From: an uncultured Atopobiaceae bacterium
GTDB lineage: Bacteria > Actinomycetota > Coriobacteriia > Coriobacteriales > Atopobiaceae
Assembly (NCBI GenBank): GCA_944321005.1
Contig: CALUJT010000050.1
Span: forward strand, 1 to 11,035
Direction: 5' to 3'
Length of the DNA stretch: 11,035 nucleotides
The translations under genes and the position numbers were made by a program. Each line of letters starts with the position of its first letter. Positions within the stretch are counted from its first letter, which is position 1. The notes beneath the pieces are model-generated. The model was given only the letters and a program-made list of their open reading frames with translations, was not told the origin of the DNA and ran no database searches. This document shows, piece by piece, positions 6,869 through 11,035 of this stretch.

Positions 6869-6945
6869 CAATGTACAGAAAAGTCGGACTTCCCCGGCGC
6901 CCATCAGGGAAATCGCACGGGGAAGTCCGACTTTTCTGTACATTG
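6869..6945. repeat. 28-bp-arm inverted repeat between convergent genes
   Basis: Arms 6869-6896 and 6918-6945 are exact reverse complements; the left arm begins CAATGTACAGAAAAGTCGGA and ends CTTCCCCG. The 21-base spacer can pair further (GCG with CGC, CCC with GGG), giving one long hairpin. It lies between the convergent hexosaminidase and ATPase genes, about 45 bases and 18 bases from their stops, so it could end transcription from both sides. It lacks the usual GC stem with trailing T-run. Its right flank matches part of the repeat at 8885-8955, so a related mobile palindrome is likely. Confidence 0.9.
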
Positions 6946-6963
6946 AGGAAGAGGCCTGGGCGG

Positions 6964-8874
6964 CTAGTTCTTCTCGACGCGCATGCAGCGCATGGCGTTG
7001 AGGATGGCGATGATGGCCACGCCCACGTCGCCGAAGACGGCGAGCCACATGTTTGCCACGCCGAGGGCGGCGAGCACCAGGATGAGAATCTTCACGCCCA
7101 GCGCGAAGACGATGTTCTGCCACACGATGCGCATGGTCTTTCTCGCGACGCGCATGGCCGACGCGATCTTGGAGGGGCGGTCGTCCATGAGGACGACGTC
7201 GGCGGCCTCGATGGCGGCGTCCGAGCCCATGGCGCCCATGGCGATGCCCACGTCGGCGCGCATGAGCACGGGGGCGTCGTTGATGCCGTCGCCCACGAAG
7301 GCCAGGCGCGCGCCGTCCCCCTCGCCCGCGAGCAGGTGCTCCATGGCATCGACCTTGTCCTGGGGGAGAAGCTGCGCGCGGACCTCGTCGATTCCCAGGC
7401 GCGTGGCCACTGCCTCGGCCACGTCCCGGCGGTCGCCGGTGAGCATGACGCAGCGTCGCACGCCGGCGGCATGAAGGTCGCGGACGGCCTCCTCGGCGTC
7501 CTCCTTCACCACGTCGGCGATCACGATGTGCCCCACGTACTCGCCGTCGACCGTGACGTGCAAGATCGTGCCCGTGAGGTCGCAGTCGTGCCAGGCGGCC
7601 CCGTGCTCGGCCATGAGCTTGTCGTTGCCCACGAGGACCAGGTGCTCGTTCACGCGGGCGCTCACGCCGTGGCCGGACTCCTCCCGCGCATCGGCGATCT
7701 TCTCGCGGTCGATCTCTCCGGAGTAGGCGGCGCGCACGGAGACGGCGATGGGGTGGTCCGAGAAGGACTCGGCGTGCGCCGCCATGGAGAGCACGTAGTC
7801 AGGGTCCACGCCTGCCTCCGGGTGAATGGCCACCACGTTGAAGGTGCCGCTCGTGAGCGTGCCCGTCTTGTCGAAGACCACGGTGTCCACGTGCGCGAGG
7901 AGCTCGAGGTAGTTGGAGCCCTTCACGAGGATGCCCAGGCGAGAGGCGCCGCCGATGCCGCCGAAGAACGAGAGCGGCACGGAGATGACGAGCGCGCACG
8001 GGCAGCTCACGACGAGGAAGGTGAGGCCGCGCAGGACCCAGTCCGACCAGAGTCCCATGCCCGCGAGCGGGGGGATCACCGCGAGCGCGAGCGCGGAGAG
8101 CGTGACCGCCGGCGTGTAGACGCGAGCGAAGCGGGTGATGAAGTTCTCGGTGCGGGCCTTCTTCTCGCTCGCGTTCTCCACGAGCTCGAGGATGCGCGAG
8201 ACGGTTGACTCGCCGTAGGGCCTGGTCGTGCGCACGCGCAGGACGCCGGTCATGTTGACGCAGCCGGAGATGACGTCGGCGCCGGGCTCCACGTGGCGCG
8301 GGACGGACTCGCCGGTGAGCGCCGCGGTGTCGAGCTGGGAGACGCCGTCTGCCACCACTCCGTCGAGGGGCACGCGCTCGCCGGGCTTCACCACGATGAC
8401 GGTTCCGGGGGCAACCTCGGCGGGGTCGACCTGCTCGAGCCCGCCGTCCCCCTCGACGTTGGCGTACTCGGGCGCGATGTCCATCATGGCGGCGATGGAC
8501 TTCCTGCTCTGACCCACGGCGTAGCTCTGGAAGAGCTCTCCCACCTGGTAGAAGAGCATGACGGCGGCACCCTCCGCCATGTGGGGCTCGGTCTCGGGGA
8601 AGAGGACCATCGCAAAGGCCCCGAGGGACGCCACCGACATGAGGAACGCCTCGTCGAAGGGGTCTCCGCGACGGATGTTGCGCGCCGCCTCGAGCAGGGT
8701 CTTGTAGCCTGCGATGAGGTAGGGGACGAGGAACAGGGCAAAGCTCGCATAGACGTCCCCCGGCGTGCCGAACGCCCTGGCGAGGAGCCCCGTCTCCTCC
8801 ACGACCATCACGGCCGCGAAGATGGCGAGCGCAACGATGATGCGGTTGCGCCACTTGATCTGCTTCTTGTTCAC
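6964..8874 (-). CDS. P1B-2 type Zn/Cd/Pb exporting ATPase without N-terminal HMA domain
   Basis: This is a heavy-metal P-type ATPase of the ZntA/CadA class that pumps Zn(II), Cd(II) or Pb(II) out of the cell. From the chosen start it has 636 residues. Motifs in order are TGES (187-190), the transmembrane metal site CPC (291-293), the phosphorylated Asp in DKTGT (D335), the HP pair (374-375), TGD (479-481) and GDGINDAP (528-535). In the last helices Lys595 and Asp616 (VKIL, FGDVG) are the P1B-2 signature and argue against a copper pump. No CxxC metal-binding domain precedes the first helix; a separate gene upstream supplies one. GTG 8874 follows GAGGAG at five bases. The upstream ATG at 8913 is rejected because its first residues translate the inserted palindrome. 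Third gene of the arsR operon. Confidence 0.93.
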   Translation of the reverse strand: MNKKQIKWRNRIIVALAIFAAVMVVEETGLLARAFGTPGDVYASFALFLVPYLIAGYKTLLEAARNIRRGDPFDEAFLMSVASLGAFAMVLFPETEPHMAEGAAVMLFYQVGELFQSYAVGQSRKSIAAMMDIAPEYANVEGDGGLEQVDPAEVAPGTVIVVKPGERVPLDGVVADGVSQLDTAALTGESVPRHVEPGADVISGCVNMTGVLRVRTTRPYGESTVSRILELVENASEKKARTENFITRFARVYTPAVTLSALALAVIPPLAGMGLWSDWVLRGLTFLVVSCPCALVISVPLSFFGGIGGASRLGILVKGSNYLELLAHVDTVVFDKTGTLTSGTFNVVAIHPEAGVDPDYVLSMAAHAESFSDHPIAVSVRAAYSGEIDREKIADAREESGHGVSARVNEHLVLVGNDKLMAEHGAAWHDCDLTGTILHVTVDGEYVGHIVIADVVKEDAEEAVRDLHAAGVRRCVMLTGDRRDVAEAVATRLGIDEVRAQLLPQDKVDAMEHLLAGEGDGARLAFVGDGINDAPVLMRADVGIAMGAMGSDAAIEAADVVLMDDRPSKIASAMRVARKTMRIVWQNIVFALGVKILILVLAALGVANMWLAVFGDVGVAIIAILNAMRCMRVEKN

Positions 8875-8884
8875 GACTACTCCT

Positions 8885-8955
8885 CTGCAAATTGGGGACA
8901 GTCCCCAATTCACATAAAACTTTTCTGCAAATTGGGGACTGTCCCCAATTTGCAG
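8885..8955. repeat. Composite double palindrome inside the metal efflux operon
   Basis: Palindrome 1 (8890-8910) is AATTGGGGAC-A-GTCCCCAATT with 10-bp arms. Palindrome 2 (8925-8955) has 15-bp arms, CTGCAAATTGGGGAC and its complement around one T. The two also form a larger inverted repeat, 8885-8910 against 8930-8955, with exact 26-base arms and a 19-base spacer. TCTGCAAATTGGGGAC is a direct repeat at 8884 and 8924. This two-REP-plus-spacer plan is that of a REPIN. It begins two bases after the HMA stop and its edge touches the ATPase ribosome site, so it probably inserted into the operon and may tune ATPase expression or mRNA stability. Confidence 0.9.
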
Positions 8956-8957
8956 GG

Positions 8958-9176
8958 CTAGCGGACGATCTCGCAGTCGGGCTCGATCTCGGCGGTGCGG
9001 GCGACAACGCGGTCGAGCACCTCGTCGAAGCGTCCGTCCGCGGCGCAGAGCGTGAGCTTCTGCGTCATGAAGTTCACGGAGACTTCGTCGACGCCGTCAA
9101 GCCTGCCGAGCGCGTCCTGGAGCTTGCGGGCGCAGTTGGCGCAGTCGATCTCGTCGAGCCTGAATGACTTTCGCAT
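8958..9176 (-). CDS. Stand-alone HMA-domain metal-binding protein
   Basis: This is a 72-residue heavy-metal-associated domain protein with the beta-alpha-beta-beta-alpha-beta ferredoxin-like pattern. The metal site is DCANC (C12 and C15). An acidic residue before the first Cys is what ZntA-type N-terminal domains carry, whereas copper chaperones usually have GMTC, so Zn, Cd or Pb is the likely ligand. Such domains are normally fused to the ATPase; here the domain is separate, like CopZ for copper, and the ATPase downstream lacks its own. It may carry metal to the pump or act as a buffer. AGGAGG lies four bases before ATG 9176 and overlaps the arsR stop codon (TAGGAGG), so translation is coupled to arsR. 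A composite palindrome follows its stop. Confidence 0.88.
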   Translation of the reverse strand: MRKSFRLDEIDCANCARKLQDALGRLDGVDEVSVNFMTQKLTLCAADGRFDEVLDRVVARTAEIEPDCEIVR

Positions 9177-9184
9177 GGTTCCTC

Positions 9185-9508
9185 CTATTCGCAGATGTGG
9201 GACATGCCCTGGTTGAGCATCGTGTAGACGTGGTCGTCCGCGAGCGAGTAGACGACGTTGCGGCCGTCGCGCTGGAACTTCACCAGGCGCGCCTGCTTGA
9301 GGGTGCGCAGCTGGTGGGAGACGGCGCTCTGCGTGCTCCCGGTCTGCTCGGCGATGTCCGCGACGCAGAGCTCGCGGCCCATGAGGGCAAAGAGGATCTT
9401 GATGCGCGTGGTGTCGCTGAAGACCTTGAAGAGGTCGGCGAGGTCGTAGAGCAGCTCCTCGTCCGGCATCTCGTCGGGCGTCTCCCCAACGGTCAGCTTC
9501 TCCGCCAT
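9185..9508 (-). CDS. ArsR/SmtB-family zinc-responsive repressor
   Basis: This is a winged-helix homodimeric repressor of the SmtB/CzrA group, 107 residues long. The recognition helix region is STQSAVSHQLRTL (58-70), followed by the wing FQRDGRNVVYSL. The alpha-5 metal site is complete: D91-x-H93, ten residues, H104 and E107, the pattern of Zn(II) sensors. E107 is the final residue of the protein. The alpha-3 region reads ELCVAD with one Cys, so the CadC-type cysteine site is incomplete. Metal binding should release it from DNA and switch on the operon, which it heads. ATG 9508 has GGAAGGAG five bases upstream; the longer frame from 9547 begins inside the operator. Two 20-bp operators lie upstream, giving autoregulation. 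Confidence 0.92.
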   Translation of the reverse strand: MAEKLTVGETPDEMPDEELLYDLADLFKVFSDTTRIKILFALMGRELCVADIAEQTGSTQSAVSHQLRTLKQARLVKFQRDGRNVVYSLADDHVYTMLNQGMSHICE

Positions 9509-9529
9509 GTTCGCTCCTTCCAAATGAGC

Positions 9530-9549
9530 ATATGAACACGTGCTCATAT
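9530..9549. promoter_or_regulatory. Downstream operator of the metal efflux operon
   Basis: ATATGAACACGTGCTCATAT is a 20-bp palindrome with one mismatch between half-sites, matching the ATATGAnCA-type inverted repeats bound by SmtB/CzrA repressors. It begins 22 bases before the arsR start, downstream of the predicted transcription start, where bound repressor would block elongation or assist the upstream site. Confidence 0.8.
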
Positions 9550-9563
9550 ATTACCTACGGATG

Positions 9564-9591
9564 ATTATATGAGCATGTGTTCATATGTCAA
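9564..9591 (-). promoter_or_regulatory. Consensus promoter of the arsR-HMA-ATPase operon
   Basis: On the minus strand TTGACA (9591-9586) and TATAAT (9569-9564) are both perfect hexamers with a 16-bp spacer. The spacer is almost entirely filled by the upstream operator. A strong promoter held shut by a repressor is the expected design for this operon. Confidence 0.9.
9567..9586. promoter_or_regulatory. Upstream operator, nested between -35 and -10
   Basis: ATATGAGCATGTGTTCATAT is a 20-bp palindrome with two mismatches between half-sites. It shares its half-sites with the operator at 9530-9549; the centres are 37 bp apart. It overlaps the last base of the -35 box and the first bases of the -10 box, so repressor binding would exclude RNA polymerase. 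Confidence 0.85.
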
Positions 9592-9599
9592 GGGAGAAT

Positions 9600-9612
9600 T
9601 CCGCCGAGCGGA
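9600..9612 (-). terminator. Short hairpin after xpt, weak terminator candidate
   Basis: TCCGC and GCGGA (minus strand) pair around a three-base loop, followed by ATTCTCCC. With only five pairs it is unlikely to stop transcription fully, so some xpt transcripts may run into the metal operon. Confidence 0.2.
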
Positions 9613-9629
9613 GCAGAGGGGGAACGGGC

Positions 9630-10208
9630 CTACGCGAACTCGATTTCGCCGGTCTCGGCGTTCATGGACTTCACCACGGCGAGGGACTCCACCTGGTAGC
9701 CGCGGCGGCGCAGCTCGTCGCCCCCGGGCTGGAAGCCCTTCTCGATGGCGATGCCGATGCCCTCCACGATGACGCCCGCCTCGTCGCAGATCTCGAGCAG
9801 GCCGTTCATCGCGCAGCCCATGGCCATGAAGTCGTCGATGATGAGCACGTGCTCGCCGGGGGAGAGGAAGCGCTTGGCCACGATGACCTGGTACTCGCGG
9901 CCCTTGGTGTAGCTCGTGATGTTGGTGCGGTACTGGTCGCCGTCCATGTTCTTGGACTCGGTCTTGCGCGCGAAGACCACCGGGACCCCGCCGAAGTGCG
10001 TGGCGGCGACGCAGGCGATGCCGATGTCGGAGGCCTCGATGGTGAGGATCTTGTCGATGCGCTTGCCGGCGAAGAGACGCGCCCACTCGGCGCCCATGTG
10101 GTCGTAGAGCGCCACGTCGCACTGGTGGTTGAGGAAGTTGTCGACCTTGAGGACGTTTCCCTCGCGTACGATGCCGTCCCGACGGATGCGATCCTCAAGC
10201 TCCTGCAT
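9630..10208 (-). CDS. xpt: Xanthine phosphoribosyltransferase
   Basis: This enzyme transfers ribose-5-phosphate from PRPP to xanthine, making XMP for purine salvage. It has 192 residues, close to the 194 of Bacillus subtilis Xpt. Family features are KVDNFLNHQ (21-29, base-recognition region), LTIEASDIG (55-63), VVFARK (77-82) and the PRPP-binding loop [13 protein letters not shown] (121-133) with the Asp-Asp pair. The usual ASG of Xpt is ASD here (D61). ATG 10208 has GAGGGAGG upstream; a longer frame from 10253 crosses the promoter. In many Firmicutes xpt sits with pbuX under a guanine riboswitch; neither is present here. It follows the barrel-protein gene on the same strand after a 118-bp spacer and precedes the metal operon promoter. 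Confidence 0.93.
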   Translation of the reverse strand: MQELEDRIRRDGIVREGNVLKVDNFLNHQCDVALYDHMGAEWARLFAGKRIDKILTIEASDIGIACVAATHFGGVPVVFARKTESKNMDGDQYRTNITSYTKGREYQVIVAKRFLSPGEHVLIIDDFMAMGCAMNGLLEICDEAGVIVEGIGIAIEKGFQPGGDELRRRGYQVESLAVVKSMNAETGEIEFA

Positions 10209-10244
10209 GTGCGTGCCCTCCCTCGCGCGTGTTATGTCCCAACC

Positions 10245-10250
10245 ATTATG
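10245..10250 (-). promoter_or_regulatory. Candidate -10 box of xpt
   Basis: CATAAT on the minus strand matches five of six -10 bases and lies 36 bases before the start codon. The expected -35 is poor. The spacer is otherwise too short for a purine riboswitch plus expression platform downstream of this site. Confidence 0.3.
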
Positions 10251-10262
10251 CACGCGCGCAGG

Positions 10263-10289
10263 GAGTTTTGGCGGCTCGTCCGAAAACTC
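10263..10289. other. Hairpin in the spacer upstream of xpt
   Basis: GAGTTTT (10263-10269) pairs with AAAACTC (10283-10289), and CGG (10272-10274) with CCG (10280-10282) inside, leaving a two-base bulge. No T-run follows on the minus strand, so it is a poor terminator for the gene to the right. It lies just upstream of the candidate xpt -10 and could be an operator or a spent terminator. Confidence 0.3.
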
Positions 10290-10326
10290 GCTGAAATCGG
10301 GGAGGGGCGCGCGGCGCCGTCCGGGG

Positions 10327-11034
10327 CTACCGCGCCTTGCGACCGAAGAAGGGGAGCCTGGGCAGGCGCCCGCGGAAGGGGCTCACGAAGTCCTCCTCGC
10401 CGATCTGCTCGGTGGCCTCGACCTCGGGGGGCACCGTCTGGACCACCCCGTTGGGGACGTCGGCGACGGGCATGTCGGTTATGTCGGGCACGACGGTTGC
10501 TACGGGGCGCTCCTCGCCGGCGGCGCGCTCCTCCGCCTCGGCCCTCTCGCGGTAGCGGACCATCATGTCGCGCTGGAGCTCGGTGACGCTGGGAGGGGCC
10601 CAGATGAGAGCGTTCGCGCCGGAGGCGATGGTGGTCGCGGCGGTCTCGTCGTCGCGCCCGCCGGTGGCGATGATGGGCAGCGCGGGGAAGGCGGCTCGCA
10701 GCTCCGCGATGACCTCGGGGGTGCGGCGCCCGGCGGCGACGTTGATGATGCGCGCGCCCGCCTGGACCTTCTCGGCAGCCTCGTTGTCGAAGCGCGTGAT
10801 CGTGGCTACAACGGGGATGTCCACGGTGGAGACCACCTGGCCCACCATCTCGGGGGTGGCGGGGGAGTTGAGCACCACGCCGGCGGCGCCCTGCATCTCG
10901 GAGACGGCGGCGAGCTCGGCGGCGCGCCGGCCGGTGGTGGTGCCGCCGCCCACGCCCACGAAGAGCGGGGCCTCGGCCACCGTGAGCAGCGCCTGCGTGA
11001 TGGCGGGCTGCGCGGTGAAGGGGTAGACGGCAAA
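10327..11034 (-). CDS. Beta/alpha-barrel protein with proline-rich acidic tail, 5' partial
   Basis: The frame is open to the right edge, so the N terminus is outside the window; 235 residues are visible. The first part alternates hydrophobic strands and helices as in TIM barrels: [37 protein letters not shown] and [12 protein letters not shown], then [11 protein letters not shown]. Gly-rich strand ends such as IATGG resemble phosphate-binding loops of NanE, ThiG or IMPDH-like barrels, but I cannot assign a family or reaction. After a charged helix ([16 protein letters not shown]) comes a Pro/Val/Glu-rich tail of about 60 residues ending in the basic sequence [13 protein letters not shown]. 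Such a tail is unusual for a soluble barrel enzyme. It lies upstream of xpt on the same strand with no convincing terminator between. Confidence 0.6.
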   Translation of the reverse strand, partial: FAVYPFTAQPAITQALLTVAEAPLFVGVGGGTTTGRRAAELAAVSEMQGAAGVVLNSPATPEMVGQVVSTVDIPVVATITRFDNEAAEKVQAGARIINVAAGRRTPEVIAELRAAFPALPIIATGGRDDETAATTIASGANALIWAPPSVTELQRDMMVRYRERAEAEERAAGEERPVATVVPDITDMPVADVPNGVVQTVPPEVEATEQIGEEDFVSPFRGRLPRLPFFGRKAR

Positions 11035-11035
11035 G

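Noticed and set aside
4366..6964. A vancomycin-resistance gene cluster
   Set aside because: Only the ligase resembles Van proteins; no VanH dehydrogenase, VanX dipeptidase, VanS/VanR or VanY-type gene is in the window, and the M19 enzyme is not VanX (family M15).
4433..7123. 896-residue open frame on the minus strand across the ligase and hexosaminidase genes
   Set aside because: It is antisense to two well-supported genes, has His/Arg/Gly-rich low-complexity translation and no family motifs; GC-rich coding DNA gives such frames routinely.
6871..8208. 445-residue plus-strand frame opposite the ATPase
   Set aside because: Antisense shadow of the P1B ATPase; its start lies in the inverted repeat.
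8875..8913. N-terminal extension of the ATPase from ATG 8913
   Set aside because: The extra residues (MNWGLSPIC and on) are translated palindrome, whereas GTG 8874 has a good ribosome site five bases upstream.
8885..8955. CRISPR-like repeat-spacer array
   Set aside because: Only two palindromic units in inverted arrangement with one spacer; no further units or cas genes.
10209..10326. Guanine/xanthine riboswitch upstream of xpt
   Set aside because: The spacer is 118 bp, the candidate -10 leaves a leader of only about 25-30 bases, and no purine aptamer core could be recognised.

Overview
The window is GC-rich throughout (roughly two thirds G+C by eye) and uses GC-ending codons and occasional GTG starts. 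Together with the gene content, this suggests a high-GC Gram-positive anaerobe of the Coriobacteriia, Olsenella- or Atopobium-like. That placement is an inference from gene types and composition; there is no rRNA or marker gene to confirm it. No tRNA, rRNA, CRISPR array or transposase gene was seen. Both edges cut genes.

Layout. (i) 3-1162, plus strand: the end of an ECF-type vitamin transporter operon, with the EcfT transmembrane subunit (5' partial) overlapping a substrate-binding S component by four bases, then a structured spacer and a hairpin terminator. (ii) 1397-4366, minus strand: a small four-helix membrane protein, a SotB-like MFS exporter and an M19 dipeptidase. (iii) 4502-6823, plus strand: a cell-wall pair, a D-Ala-D-X ligase whose omega loop resembles that of VanA/VanB, and a GH3 beta-N-acetylhexosaminidase lipoprotein. 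(iv) 6964-9591, minus strand: a complete zinc/cadmium/lead efflux operon made of an SmtB/CzrA-type ArsR repressor, a stand-alone heavy-metal-associated (HMA) domain protein and a P1B-2 ATPase without its own HMA domain. It reads from a consensus promoter with one operator between -35 and -10 and a second just downstream. (v) 9630-11034, minus strand: xanthine phosphoribosyltransferase, then a beta/alpha-barrel protein with an odd C-terminal tail, cut by the right edge.

The metal operon is a self-contained circuit. The repressor should leave its two operators when Zn(II) fills its alpha-5 site; the HMA protein can bind the metal and perhaps pass it to the ATPase, which exports it. The ligase and hexosaminidase serve peptidoglycan precursor synthesis and turnover.

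The most unusual layer is intergenic. Three spacers carry long, perfect or near-perfect inverted repeats: a 68-bp spacerless palindrome, a 28-bp-arm hairpin, and a two-palindrome composite inside the metal operon. A fourth spacer holds a predicted branched RNA fold. Two of the long repeats share a 20-nt block with 17 identities, which points to a related family of small REP/REPIN-like elements. The other main points for a second look are the VanA-like loop of the ligase and an AT-rich patch in ecfT that coincides with a degenerate coupling motif.
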